A stretch of 42,191 nt of DNA from JBBQRS01 sp038214535 (GCA_038214535.1 JBBQRS010000033.1:1-42191), one strand, 5' to 3'. Shown: positions 1-8,126, counted from the stretch's first letter. Notes: a model not told the origin generated them from the sequence alone. A program made the numbers and translations.

Positions 1-1
1 C

Positions 2-30
2 TAGTCACAAAGCGACGAAATGGTTATAAT
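2..30 (+). promoter_or_regulatory. Putative promoter of the CPBP-pyrKD-like operon
   Basis: A perfect TATAAT (25-30) lies 17 bp after a weak TAGTCA (2-7). Transcription would start near position 37, leaving a leader of only about 15-25 nt before the first gene. The -10 is convincing and the -35 is poor. Confidence 0.5.
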
Positions 31-50
31 GCGCCTGTCTGGCTGAACAC

Positions 51-1007
51 TTGATCATCACAATGGTTCTACTCAACGACACCGCCATCGCCCTGACCGT
101 CATCGCCTACCTTGCGCTGAGCGCGCCGGACGTAGTGCGCGCGCTCCAGCAGCCGGGCAAGCGCTGGAAACGAATGCGCACCGCCCAGCGCACGAAACGC
201 TACGGGCTGGCCTACTCCGCCGCGCTGCTGATCCCCTATCTGATCGTCGCGCTGCCGGGGCTCACGGCCGATCCCCTCCGCTTCGTCCGCGAGCTGCTGC
301 TGATGACGCTCTACCTGCTGATGCCCATGCTGTTGCAGGCCGTGCGCACGGGCAGCCCGCGCCGCCCCGACGGTCTGGACCTCGTCACGATCCTGCTGAT
401 CTGGCTGCCGGTGGAGTTCGGCCTGCTGCCTGAACTGCCCGGCATGGCCGCGCAGTTGCCGATGCTGCTGGGCGCGGTCAACCCCCTGCTGATCTATCTG
501 GTCGTCGCCCCCTGGAAGACGCCGAAAAGCGGCAAAGGCGGCATCGGCTACACGTTTCGCCTGACCGCCCAGGATATCGGGGTGGCCGTGGTGGCGCTGC
601 TGGCCTTCGCCGTGGTCGTGATTCCGCTGGGGCTGGTCACCGGCATCCTGAAATTCACGCCCGTCATTCCACCCATCGGCGAGGCGGCGCTGGCGCTGGT
701 CACCGGCTACCTGTTCATTGCGCTGCCTGAAGAATTGCTCTTCCGCGGATTGATCCAGAGTGGGCTGGAGCGGCTCTTCCCGAAGGCCGAACTCGCCACC
801 CTGATCGCATCCGCCGTGATCTTCGGCCTCGCGCATCTGAACAACACCGCCTTCGGATTTGTCGCGCCGAACGGCGTCTACGCGGTCGTCGCAACCCTGG
901 CGGGCCTGGCGTACGGTTACGTCTGGCGCAGGACGGGCAAGATCACGGCGAGCGCGATCACCCACGCGCTGGTCAATTTCATCTGGCTGCTCTTTCTCGG
1001 CGCATGA
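51..1007 (+). CDS. CPBP family intramembrane metalloprotease
   Basis: This 318-residue polytopic membrane protein has the CPBP (CAAX prenyl protease/Abi) signature: E227-E228-x3-R232 in EELLFRG, H262 in the HLNNT segment, and H305 in a C-terminal HALVNF helix. Family members are membrane glutamic-type proteases related to Rce1. Bacterial substrates are mostly unknown, with roles in maturation, immunity or signalling. A run of hydrophobic helices fills residues 50-310. The start could be TTG at 51 or ATG at 63 (residue 5); the ATG is the safer choice on codon grounds. The gene ends in an ATGA overlap with the PyrK-like gene, so the two are probably cotranscribed, although no functional link to it is known. 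Confidence 0.85.
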   Translation: MIITMVLLNDTAIALTVIAYLALSAPDVVRALQQPGKRWKRMRTAQRTKRYGLAYSAALLIPYLIVALPGLTADPLRFVRELLLMTLYLLMPMLLQAVRTGSPRRPDGLDLVTILLIWLPVEFGLLPELPGMAAQLPMLLGAVNPLLIYLVVAPWKTPKSGKGGIGYTFRLTAQDIGVAVVALLAFAVVVIPLGLVTGILKFTPVIPPIGEAALALVTGYLFIALPEELLFRGLIQSGLERLFPKAELATLIASAVIFGLAHLNNTAFGFVAPNGVYAVVATLAGLAYGYVWRRTGKITASAITHALVNFIWLLFLGA

Positions 1008-1768
1008 TTCAAACCCACGCAACGCTCATCACACGTGAAGTCCTCGGCGCAGGCCAGGAATTGCGTCTGTACGCCCCGGAACTTGTGCGGCAACTTCGTC
1101 CCGGTCAGGCCGTGCTGGTGCGCGGCGGGTGGGGCGCCGACCCCTACCTCCGGCGCACGTTTCACCCCATCGCGCTGGATGACGAGACCTGGACGCTGCG
1201 TCTGCCGCCCAGCGGCGACTGGGCGCACGCCTGGCTGCGCGTCGCGCCCGAAGGAACCGAGTTAGATTGCATCGGGCCGGTGGGCAACGGCTATCACCTG
1301 CGCGCGCAGGCTCGCAACGTGCTGTGCATCGGCGAAGGCGACGCGGCCTGGGCGCTCCTTCCCGCCATCCTCGACGCCACGGCAAGCGGGCTGACCGTGA
1401 CCTTCGCCATGGAAGCCGGCCTCGAACGCGACCTGATCGCCGCCATGCGCCTGCCCGCCGCCGTGGAATATCACACGGCCACCCCCGACGCCGCCGGGCG
1501 TGGCCGTCTTCCGCTGGCCGACATGCTCGCCTGGGCCGACATGCTGCTGGCCGCCGGGTCGCTCGATTTCTACGAGCGGCTGGCAACAGAGATCGAAGCC
1601 GTGCGCTTCGGGGTCATAGAGGGCTTCGCGCAGGCGCTCTACCCGGCGACGTTTCTCTGCGGCTACGGCGCATGTCAGGCGTGCGTGGCCGACGTCGCGG
1701 GCGGGCGGCGGCGCGTCTGCCGGCGCGGCCCCGTGTTCGACCTGAAGGATGTGACCCGTGTCCGTTGA
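1004..1768 (+). CDS. PyrK-like FAD/[2Fe-2S] electron transfer subunit
   Basis: This 254-residue protein resembles PyrK, the subunit that passes electrons from NADH through FAD and a [2Fe-2S] cluster to class 1B dihydroorotate dehydrogenase. The cluster ligands are visible as C219-x4-C224-x2-C227-x11-C239, followed by a GPVFDL segment typical of PyrK C-termini. An N-terminal beta-barrel carries LRRTFHPI near residue 45, matching the FAD-binding R-x-x-S/T region. The middle NAD-binding part is diverged. The gene overlaps the upstream protease gene by 4 nt and the downstream PyrD-like gene by 11 nt, indicating translational coupling. Cofactor binding looks sound. Whether the partner still oxidises dihydroorotate is doubtful (see the next gene). 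Confidence 0.82.
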   Translation: MIQTHATLITREVLGAGQELRLYAPELVRQLRPGQAVLVRGGWGADPYLRRTFHPIALDDETWTLRLPPSGDWAHAWLRVAPEGTELDCIGPVGNGYHLRAQARNVLCIGEGDAAWALLPAILDATASGLTVTFAMEAGLERDLIAAMRLPAAVEYHTATPDAAGRGRLPLADMLAWADMLLAAGSLDFYERLATEIEAVRFGVIEGFAQALYPATFLCGYGACQACVADVAGGRRRVCRRGPVFDLKDVTRVR

Positions 1769-2621
1769 GCTTGCACCGGGAAACAAGCGCGGGCTGACGC
1801 TGGCCTCCCCGCTGATCGCGGGCAGCGGCGCGGTCGGTTATGCCGACGCGTGGCCGCCCGGACTGACCGCTGCGATGTTCGGCGCGGTCGTGACGGGGCC
1901 GGTGACGTTAAGGGCGCAACGGGGCGCGGCGACCCCGCGCCTGGCCGAGGTCGTCGCCGGGTTCGCGCTGGAGGCGGGCGACCACAACCCCGGCTATCAC
2001 CGCGTCCTGCGCGACCACGACGCCGCGTGGCGCCGCCTGGGCGTCCCGGTGATCGTCGCGCTGGGCCAGAGCCACCCCGAAGACTGGGTGCGGTTGGCGC
2101 AGCATCTCGAAGAGGAAAGCGGAGCCGCGGGGCTGGAATTAGTCATACCCTCATCCGCGGGGCGCGCCGAGGCCGGAACGTGGATCTCCGCGACCCGGCG
2201 GGCGGCCACGCTCCCCATCCTGGTCAAACTGCCGGTCGCATCGGCGGAGGCGCTGGCGGAAACGTGCGTCGAAGCCGGCGCGGACGCGCTGGTGATCGGC
2301 GGCGGGCTGCCCGCAGTCGGCCGCGTCGTGGGGCCGGAGGGTCACGGCCGCGACGCGCTGTGGATCGAGGGCGCAACCGGCGGGCCGGCGGCGTTTCCGT
2401 TCATGCTACAGGCGTTGCGCGCCGTCGCCGCGCTGGAGCTACAGGTCCCGCTGGTCGCAGCCGGCGGTGTCACGCGATTGGACGACGCCCGCCGCTGTCT
2501 GGGCGAGGGCGCATCCGCCGTCCAGGTGCGCAGCCTCTGCTGGATTGACCCGGCGCGCGTCGCAGCCATCGCGGAGGCGCTGGGGCCGCTACCATCTGCA
2601 AACGAGGAGAACACACCATGA
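1758..2621 (+). CDS. PyrD-like FMN flavoprotein, partner of the PyrK-like subunit
   Basis: This 287-residue TIM-barrel protein is related to dihydroorotate dehydrogenase class 1. It starts with GTG inside the end of the PyrK-like gene. Retained features are the N-terminal SPLIAGSG, the NPG near residue 80, VKLP near residue 160, and a C-terminal GGVTRLDDA plus GASAVQVRS that would hold the FMN phosphate. The loop that in class 1B enzymes reads N-x-S-C-P-N, with substrate Asn and catalytic Cys, is here VIPSSAG with neither residue. Class 2 enzymes use Ser as base, so one of the two serines could substitute, but the Asn is still missing. A genuine PyrD is possible. A diverged flavoenzyme with another substrate is at least as likely. 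Confidence 0.7.
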   Translation: MSVELAPGNKRGLTLASPLIAGSGAVGYADAWPPGLTAAMFGAVVTGPVTLRAQRGAATPRLAEVVAGFALEAGDHNPGYHRVLRDHDAAWRRLGVPVIVALGQSHPEDWVRLAQHLEEESGAAGLELVIPSSAGRAEAGTWISATRRAATLPILVKLPVASAEALAETCVEAGADALVIGGGLPAVGRVVGPEGHGRDALWIEGATGGPAAFPFMLQALRAVAALELQVPLVAAGGVTRLDDARRCLGEGASAVQVRSLCWIDPARVAAIAEALGPLPSANEENTP

Positions 2622-3433
2622 GTATCTATCGAAGCGATGCGGACGCGACAGAGGAGCCAACCGATCCGAGCGATTGGCACGAGGCCAACCGCCGCGGCTG
2701 GGACGCCGTCTCGCCCGGCTGGCAGGAGGGCATAGACGCGCAAGGTATCTGGCGGCGCTGTCACATCGAGCCGGGGCTGATCTTACTGCCTGAAGAGTTG
2801 GCCCGTCTGGGCGATCTGCATGACCGGAAGGTGTGCGTCCTCGGCAGCGGCGACAATCAGGCCGTGTTTGCGCTGGCCGGGCTGGGCGGGCAGGTGACTT
2901 CCGTAGACATCTCACAGTCGCAACTGGATATCGCCGCCGGGCGCGCCGGAGAATTGGGTCTGGACATCGCGTTCCTGCGCGCCGACGTCACCGACCTGAG
3001 CGCCCTGCCCGATAATGCGTTCGATGTCGTCTACACCGGCGGGCACGTCGCCGTGTGGGTGTCCGACCTGAAACGCTACTACAACGAGGCCGTGCGGATC
3101 CTGAAACCGGGCGGCCTGTTCATCGTCAACGAGTATCACCCGTTTCGCCGCATCTGGGGTTACAACGAAGAACATTTGGAGATGGAATTCGGCTACTTCG
3201 ACCGCGGCCCACATAAGTACGACCGCTCCGAAGAAGTGGAAGGCGCGGAGCCGGGGTCATTCCCCAGTTACGAGTTCCACTGGACGATCAGCGATTACCT
3301 CGCCGCAGTGCTGGGCGCGGGCTGCGAGCTGGTCGCCCTGATGGAGTCAGGTGACGCCCGGCAAGGCTGGGAGACCCCCGACCTCACCGGCCTCCCCGAA
3401 CACCTGCTGATCATGGGGAGGAAGCGCCCATAA
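2618..3433 (+). CDS. Class I SAM-dependent methyltransferase
   Basis: This 271-residue protein has a Rossmann methyltransferase fold. Motif I is VCVLGSGDNQ near residue 72 and the ribose-binding acidic residue is in TSVDIS about 20 residues later. FDVVYTGG forms motif IV and ILKPGGLFIVNEYHP forms the post-I/motif VI region seen in UbiE-like enzymes. The substrate cannot be told. It starts in an ATGA overlap with the PyrD-like gene, so it is probably the last gene of the four-gene operon. An AGGAGA-like site (GAGGAGAAC) lies just before the ATG. A palindromic repeat follows 2 nt after the stop. Confidence 0.85.
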   Translation: MSIYRSDADATEEPTDPSDWHEANRRGWDAVSPGWQEGIDAQGIWRRCHIEPGLILLPEELARLGDLHDRKVCVLGSGDNQAVFALAGLGGQVTSVDISQSQLDIAAGRAGELGLDIAFLRADVTDLSALPDNAFDVVYTGGHVAVWVSDLKRYYNEAVRILKPGGLFIVNEYHPFRRIWGYNEEHLEMEFGYFDRGPHKYDRSEEVEGAEPGSFPSYEFHWTISDYLAAVLGAGCELVALMESGDARQGWETPDLTGLPEHLLIMGRKRP

Positions 3434-3434
3434 T

Positions 3435-3500
3435 CCGCTTCGTTGTGACGGCTTCAGCCGTTGGGTTTGCACAACGGCTGAAGCCGTCACTACGAAGCGG
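3435..3500. repeat. Palindromic intergenic repeat, copy 1
   Basis: Two 29-nt arms, 3435-3463 and 3472-3500, are reverse complements except for one mismatch and enclose an 8-nt loop. The core is GACGGCTTCAGCCGTT. The repeat lies between convergent genes (methyltransferase stop 3433, MenA stop 3512), where its hairpin could end transcription from both sides. Confidence 0.93.
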
Positions 3501-3511
3501 AAACGCAGGAC

Positions 3512-4399
3512 TCAGTGCAAAATAATCCCCAGCGCGAGCAGGGCCGAGAAGAGCGCGGCCAGTTGCGCCGTACCCCCCAGCGCCTTGTTGAGCGGTCGCC
3601 CCAGCACCGTGAAGACCTGCCGTGTCAAACTCACCGCGATGGGCAGCGTCAACCAGGGCAGCAGGATCCATCCCCCCTGATCGAACCACAGCAACAACAC
3701 GATCGGTGTAAGATAAGCGGCGCTTAGTAAAATTAAAAACTCGAGGCGCGCGCCGCGCCGCCCCAACAGCACCGCGAGCGTGTGTTTGCCGGTCTCCCGG
3801 TCGGTGTCGGTGTCGCGGACGTTGTTCACCACCAGGATCGCCGTGACCAGCGCCCCCACCGGGATCGCGGCGACCACGGACAGCGCCGTAACTCCGAGCG
3901 CCTGCACGTAATACGTCCCCACCACGCCGATCAGCCCGAAGAAGATGAAGACCGCCAGATCGCCCAGGCCATAATAACCGAGCGGAAACGGCCCCAGCGT
4001 ATAGGCCAGCCCCGCCAGGATGGACGCCGCCCCTACGACCAGCGCGGGCAGGCCGCCGCGCCAGACGAGGTAGAGGCCCGCCGCCGCGGCCGCGCCAAAC
4101 GTCAGCCACATGCCGGCGGACATCGCGCCCGGCGAGATCAGCCCGGCGCTGGTGGCGCGCGTCGGCCCCACCCGGCCCGGCACGTCCGCCCCGCGCTGGT
4201 AGTCGCCCAAGTCGTTCGCGAAGTTCGCGGCGATTTGCAACGCCACCGCGACGAACAGCGCCGCGAGCGCCGAGGGCCAGTGAAACATGCCGGCCTGCAC
4301 GGCCAGCGCCGAACCGACGAAGACCGGCGCGACGGCAGCAGGAAGGGTGCGAGGGCGGCTGGCGAGCAGCCACGCCTGTCGGACAGGGGTCGCGGTCAT
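3512..4399 (-). CDS. menA: 1,4-dihydroxy-2-naphthoate polyprenyltransferase (UbiA family)
   Basis: MenA attaches a polyprenyl chain to 1,4-dihydroxy-2-naphthoate in menaquinone synthesis at the membrane. The 295-residue protein has about nine hydrophobic helices and both UbiA aspartate motifs. The first is N62-D63-x2-D66 through D72 in NDLGDYQRGAD. The second is RDTDTDRETGKHT, whose layout with the following LAVLLG is typical of MenA rather than other UbiA enzymes. The ATG overlaps the RsmD stop (ATGA). It is the last gene of a five-gene minus-strand run. No other men genes are present here, so the assignment rests on motifs alone. Confidence 0.85.
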   Translation of the reverse strand: MTATPVRQAWLLASRPRTLPAAVAPVFVGSALAVQAGMFHWPSALAALFVAVALQIAANFANDLGDYQRGADVPGRVGPTRATSAGLISPGAMSAGMWLTFGAAAAAGLYLVWRGGLPALVVGAASILAGLAYTLGPFPLGYYGLGDLAVFIFFGLIGVVGTYYVQALGVTALSVVAAIPVGALVTAILVVNNVRDTDTDRETGKHTLAVLLGRRGARLEFLILLSAAYLTPIVLLLWFDQGGWILLPWLTLPIAVSLTRQVFTVLGRPLNKALGGTAQLAALFSALLALGIILH

Positions 4400-4956
4400 G
4401 GCAGGCGTGGGGTCAAATAGTAAAGGGCGGTGCTGCCGTACTTGCGCTCATCCACCAGATCGAGATGCGCGAGCGCGGGCGCGCTCCACTCTTTCGGGAA
4501 CACTTGCACGATCACCAGCCCATCCGGCTCCACCAATTCGGGCCGCCCGTCTATCTGGGTCAGCGCTTGCAGCCAGAGGCCCTTATACTGGGGCGGGGCC
4601 ACATAAATCACATCGAAAGGGGTCAGGTCGGCGCGGGCCAGGTACTTGAAGGCGTCGCCAGGCACGATCTCCGCGCGATCCGCCAGCTTCGTCGCCTCAA
4701 GGTTACTGCGTAGCACGCGCAGCGCGTTGCGATCCATCTCGCAGAACACGGCCTCGGCTGCGCCCCGGCTCAGCGCCTCGATCCCCACCGCCCCGGTCCC
4801 CCCGAACAGATCGAGATAACGGCAATCCTCGACCCTGTCCCGCGAAATCAGCGTGCTGAAGAGCGCCGACTTGACGCGATCCGTGATAGGCCGCGTGCTG
4901 TCACCGGGAACCGAGTCCAGCGTGCGCCCTTTGGCCGTGCCTGCAATCACGCGCAT
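4396..4956 (-). CDS. rsmD: 16S rRNA (guanine-N2)-methyltransferase RsmD
   Basis: RsmD methylates G966 of 16S rRNA. The 186-residue protein begins MRVIAGTAKGR and continues with RPITDRVKSALF, both hallmarks of the family. The SAM motif LDLFGGTGAVGIEALSRGA follows at about residue 50. The family's catalytic D-P-P-Y/F is here V-A-P-P-Q-Y near residue 125, so the Asp is replaced by Ala. ATG at 4956 was chosen because AGGAGA lies 8 nt upstream and the family N-terminus begins exactly there; the longer in-frame extension to 5037 lies inside the neighbouring gene. It follows the YdjM-like gene and overlaps menA by 4 nt. Confidence 0.9.
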   Translation of the reverse strand: MRVIAGTAKGRTLDSVPGDSTRPITDRVKSALFSTLISRDRVEDCRYLDLFGGTGAVGIEALSRGAAEAVFCEMDRNALRVLRSNLEATKLADRAEIVPGDAFKYLARADLTPFDVIYVAPPQYKGLWLQALTQIDGRPELVEPDGLVIVQVFPKEWSAPALAHLDLVDERKYGSTALYYLTPRLP

Positions 4957-4969
4957 AGATAGCGTCTCC

Positions 4970-5596
4970 TCAATTCGCGGTCCAGCCCGGCGCGCGCCGC
5001 GTGGCAGGTTGCGCGTGCGTCTCCTGCGGCGCAACATCGGCGGGCGGGCGGCCCGTGCGAAGGAAGACGCGCAGGCGATCCCGTTTGTAAAGCCGGCGAT
5101 CCGCGATGAACCAGACCAGCAGCACCGCGCCGATCACCTCGAAGGCCACCAGAATCGGGGTCGTGCGGATGATGTTCAGATACGCCGCGAGCATCGCCGC
5201 CGGCTCGCCGACGTGTACCCAGGGGTGCCAGTAGCCTGCGCCCAGCGGATAGAAGAGCGTCTCCTGGAAACCCCACATCCGGTCGGCGATCAGGTGGCCG
5301 GAGAAGGCGAGCAGGTAGGGCGCGGCGCGGCGAAAGTTGTGCCGGGGCGACGCGCCGACGCTCAGCGCGGCCCACACCGCCGCCCAGACGACGAGGCGCA
5401 GCCACAGGTTGTGGCCCCAGAAGAGCGCCGCGTTCGCATCGCGATACGCCGTCAGCGCCAGCGGCTTATCCATCAGATCGGGCGCGACCGCGACAAGCGC
5501 CAGCAAACGGTAGTCAGCCTGAGCAAAGATACCTTGCCGCCGCTGGAGGAGGCTGAGCGCGGCCCAGGTGAACTCGACGTGACCCGTGGGAAGCAT
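4970..5596 (-). CDS. YdjM/metal-dependent hydrolase-like membrane protein
   Basis: This 208-residue integral membrane protein resembles the YdjM (LexA-binding, inner membrane metal-dependent hydrolase) family. Conserved polar residues in hydrophobic surroundings suggest a metal site: GHVEF at the N-terminus, VAPDLMDK near residue 40, FWGHNLW near residue 60 and FSGHLIADRMW near residue 100. The N-terminal M-L-P-T-G-H arrangement is typical. The last 30 residues are hydrophilic and low complexity. Its ATG overlaps the FemAB-like stop by one base (TAATG), so the two are translationally coupled. The biochemical activity of this family is not well established. Confidence 0.7.
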   Translation of the reverse strand: MLPTGHVEFTWAALSLLQRRQGIFAQADYRLLALVAVAPDLMDKPLALTAYRDANAALFWGHNLWLRLVVWAAVWAALSVGASPRHNFRRAAPYLLAFSGHLIADRMWGFQETLFYPLGAGYWHPWVHVGEPAAMLAAYLNIIRTTPILVAFEVIGAVLLVWFIADRRLYKRDRLRVFLRTGRPPADVAPQETHAQPATRRAPGWTAN

Positions 5597-6633
5597 TACG
5601 TAGTCGTTTTACGGACGTTCGTCCGGAAGACGGGGCTATCCACGCCGCCGAAACGATGCTTATAATCCTCGTCGCCTTGCAGGAAATCAAACCGGCGACA
5701 GCCCTCTTCGATGGCATACTGAATCACGTCGCTCAACAGCACCCACCCCAGGCTGAGCTGCGGATTGAACTCAGGGTCGTAACCCGAATTATAGACGAGC
5801 ATGTCGTCGCCATACGCGAAGCAGAAATAGGTCGAAACGGCCTGGCCGCCCGCATCGAGGAAGAAGAGCCGCAGCCAGCCCTGTTCGGCGGTCACGGCAG
5901 CCATCTCCCTGAAGAACGCTTCCATCTCGTCCGTCATGAAGTCGTCTTTATCGGCGGAGCTAAGCCGGTGCAACCGCAGGAAATCATCCATCGCGGCGGG
6001 CAGATCGTCGCCGCCCGTCACCACGCGAAACGCCAGATCGGGGATTTCCCGCTCGGCGCGCCGCATCTTCCGGCGGATCTCGTGGCGCTCCTTCTTGTCA
6101 AGCCCGGCCAGATAGGTTTCCCAGCCGTCTTCTTCTCCGCTCGGCAGCTCGATGATCGGGCAAACGTCTTCCTGCGCCACATCGGCGGCCCAGCCGCGCG
6201 CCTGCGCGAGTTGCAGGAAGAGCGAATGCGCCAGCGACGCGTCCGGCTGGTTGCACAAGTTGAGCAGATCCCACGCCGGGGCCGCTTCCACATCGGCCAG
6301 CCAGTCGAGGAAAGCAGTGTACACCCCTTCTTCCGCGCCTATCTCCAGGATCAGGTCCAGATAATCCGCCACCTCGATGCAGCCGACGACGTGCAGCACG
6401 CGCTGATCGTCCTCCGTCATCAGATAAAGCGGCAGAATGCCGGCCAGCCCATCCTGCCTGCGCGCCGAGAGCAGGTAGAGCGGGCCGCGCGGCGCGCCCA
6501 GACAACGCCACCAGACCTCTTGCCATTCCCAGGTCAGGAAGATCGTATCGAACCGGCTGCGATGCAACAGGTCATTCCACTCGCCTTTCAGGTCGAGAAA
6601 GGCGGTCTCACGAGGGTGAAGTGTAAGTTCCAT
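5596..6633 (-). CDS. FemAB/CelD-type GNAT acyltransferase
   Basis: This 345-residue cytoplasmic protein resembles the CelD/BcsL family (Acetyltransf_6) of GNAT-like enzymes linked to exopolysaccharide or cell-surface modification. Diagnostic segments are the N-terminal FLTWEWQEVWW, a central KKERHEIRRKMRRAE near residue 160, and the C-terminal YNSGYDPEFNPQLSLGWVLL followed by RFDFLQGDEDYKHRFG, which is very typical of the family. An AGGAG site lies 7 nt before the ATG, at the very end of the upstream gene. It sits between an anchored carbohydrate-binding-like protein and a membrane hydrolase, consistent with surface work. The acyl donor and acceptor are unknown. Confidence 0.82.
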   Translation of the reverse strand: MELTLHPRETAFLDLKGEWNDLLHRSRFDTIFLTWEWQEVWWRCLGAPRGPLYLLSARRQDGLAGILPLYLMTEDDQRVLHVVGCIEVADYLDLILEIGAEEGVYTAFLDWLADVEAAPAWDLLNLCNQPDASLAHSLFLQLAQARGWAADVAQEDVCPIIELPSGEEDGWETYLAGLDKKERHEIRRKMRRAEREIPDLAFRVVTGGDDLPAAMDDFLRLHRLSSADKDDFMTDEMEAFFREMAAVTAEQGWLRLFFLDAGGQAVSTYFCFAYGDDMLVYNSGYDPEFNPQLSLGWVLLSDVIQYAIEEGCRRFDFLQGDEDYKHRFGGVDSPVFRTNVRKTTT

Positions 6634-6639
6634 TGGCTC

Positions 6640-7917
6640 CTATTTGTTGGATCGTCTGGCAAAAAGCCAGAGCAACCCGATGACGACAAAGAACAAGATC
6701 GGGATCAGCCACCAGTATTTCGGCCATTTGTCCATGATGCTGCTGCCACCACGCCCAGGGGTCGGCGTCACCACGCCCTTCGGAACCGGCGTCGCATTGC
6801 CGATTTCAATCGGAACTCCCGGCTCGACAGGCAACGGCGCCGGCGGCAAGGCCGTGATAACCAGCGCAAGACGCGTCACTTGCGGCTCAACCACACTGTC
6901 ATCCGGGATCGCGATAGCCGCGGCGGCCTGGCCCTGCAGTTCGACCGTCCCCGTGGGCAACGGTACGAACTGCGCCTCCGTCGCCGATAGGTCGAGGATG
7001 CTCGGTTGGAGCATTTCGAGCTGCGGCTCACCCGCGATAATGGCGGGCGCGTCCTGCGCCGCCTGTGGTTCGATGATCGCCGGCGCGTCCTGCATCGCTT
7101 GCGGCTCGATGATCGCCGGCGCTTGTTGCGCGGCTTGCGGCTCGATGATTGCCGGCGCGGCCTGTGATTGGGGCGCAGTCGCCGCTTTGGGCGTCGCCCT
7201 GGGAGCCTGACACGGCAACACCAGGTTGGGGCACGCGCCGCGCGTCGGCGTAATCGGGACGCCGGTCGGCAAGGCAGGCGTAATCAGCCCGCAACCGCTG
7301 CCATCCGTCCCACAGCTTCCGCCGCCCGTCCCTCCACCCGCGCCGCCGCTTGAACAGAGCGCCAACGACACATCATCGAGATACATCTGCGCCATGCCGC
7401 CCACGCCGTCATTGCGCACGTTGAAATAGAGTTGCATCGTGCGCCCGCGCCACGCGGAGAGGTTGAAGATCAACTGGCTCCAGGCGCGGTTGTCGCTGTG
7501 CGCATACCAGGGCTTCGCCAGGATCGTGCTCCCGTCCTCGGAAAGCAACACCATCTCCATAGTGTCGGTATCCGGCGCGCCGGTCGCAATCGTATACACC
7601 CAGAACGAGAGTTGCACGCTCTGCGCATCCGGTGGGATGACGACGGTCTGCCGGGCCGATGAGAAACTCTCGCGGTTGATGCCATCGGAGATGCCCAGTG
7701 ACAGCGACCACGCGCCGCTATGCACATTCAACGTGGTGTATTGCGGCGGCGCGGGGCTTGCGCCCAACTGCCAGAAGTCCCTCGTCTCGAAACCGCCGTT
7801 TCCCACCGACTCCACGCAACCCGGTGGCGTCTGCGCCAGCGCCAGCCCGGGGCCAAACCCCAGCGTCAACACGAGTGCCAAACCGAGTACGCCAAGAATC
7901 ATGCGTGATGAATGCAT
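6640..7917 (-). CDS. Secreted, C-terminally anchored CBM-like protein with 12-residue repeats
   Basis: This 425-residue exported protein has a signal peptide (residues 1-29, cleavage near ALAQ-TPP) and then a jelly-roll-like domain of about 130 residues (NGGFETRDFW... ending in MYLDDVSLALC) like CBM4/9-type modules. A Gly/Ser linker follows. A repeat tract of about 60 residues carries the unit APAIIEPQA(A/M)Q(Q/D) about four times. A Thr/Pro-rich stalk (TPVPKGVVTPTPG) precedes a membrane helix (YWWLIPILFFVVIGLLWLF) with a short basic tail. ATG at 7917 is chosen because GGAGGAG lies about 10 nt upstream and a signal peptide follows directly. It heads the five-gene run. The ligand is unknown. 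Confidence 0.75.
   Translation of the reverse strand: MHSSRMILGVLGLALVLTLGFGPGLALAQTPPGCVESVGNGGFETRDFWQLGASPAPPQYTTLNVHSGAWSLSLGISDGINRESFSSARQTVVIPPDAQSVQLSFWVYTIATGAPDTDTMEMVLLSEDGSTILAKPWYAHSDNRAWSQLIFNLSAWRGRTMQLYFNVRNDGVGGMAQMYLDDVSLALCSSGGAGGGTGGGSCGTDGSGCGLITPALPTGVPITPTRGACPNLVLPCQAPRATPKAATAPQSQAAPAIIEPQAAQQAPAIIEPQAMQDAPAIIEPQAAQDAPAIIAGEPQLEMLQPSILDLSATEAQFVPLPTGTVELQGQAAAAIAIPDDSVVEPQVTRLALVITALPPAPLPVEPGVPIEIGNATPVPKGVVTPTPGRGGSSIMDKWPKYWWLIPILFFVVIGLLWLFARRSNK
7035..7165 (-). repeat. 36-bp tandem repeats coding a 12-residue unit
   Basis: About four copies of a 36-bp unit, encoding APAIIEPQA followed by a variable (A/M)Q(Q/D), lie inside the anchored CBM-like gene. Copies differ at a few bases. 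Such repeats probably act as a spacer in an extended surface stalk and may vary in number between strains. Confidence 0.8.
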
Positions 7918-7987
7918 CCTACGAGTCTCCTCCGCGCCGTGAACCGCCCCACGCAGCATCAGGCTCGATGCCCGGGCTGCTCGCGCC

Positions 7988-8017
7988 ATTGTAACATGAA
8001 GACTCACAACCGGGCAA
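7988..8017 (-). promoter_or_regulatory. Putative promoter of the CBM-like/FemAB/RsmD/MenA run
   Basis: On the minus strand TTGCCC (8012-8017) is followed after 18 bp by TACAAT (7988-7993). The start would be near 7981, giving a leader of about 64 nt. Confidence 0.5.
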
Positions 8018-8050
8018 TGAGATTACGGAGTGGGCAGGATTTCTCAATAG

Positions 8051-8126
8051 CCCTGGAATCGAGGCTTTTAGCCAGTTTGCCGCATGACTCGCTGTGCCGC
8101 AAAAACCGGCTGAAGCCTCCAGTCCA
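8051..8126. repeat. Degraded palindromic repeat (GGACTGGAGGCTTCAGCC subtype)
   Basis: The right arm ACCGGCTGAAGCCTCCAGTC (8105-8124) matches an arm of the copy after the PBP gene. The left arm (from CTGGAATCGAGGCTTTTAGCC) is a diverged reverse complement. The copy is eroded, which suggests age. Confidence 0.65.

Noticed and set aside
69..1022. Long antisense ORF opposite the CPBP gene
   Set aside because: Its product is Gln/Arg/Asp-rich with no family likeness, as expected from the complement of a GC-rich gene. Many similar shadows elsewhere were set aside.
5596..6633. FemX/FemA peptidoglycan cross-bridge enzyme
   Set aside because: The C-terminal RFDFLQGDEDYKHRFG pattern fits CelD/BcsL-type GNAT proteins better than true Fem transferases.
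7035..7165. CRISPR-like spaced repeats
   Set aside because: The 36-bp units are directly tandem, in frame and encode a repeated peptide. There are no unique spacers or cas genes.
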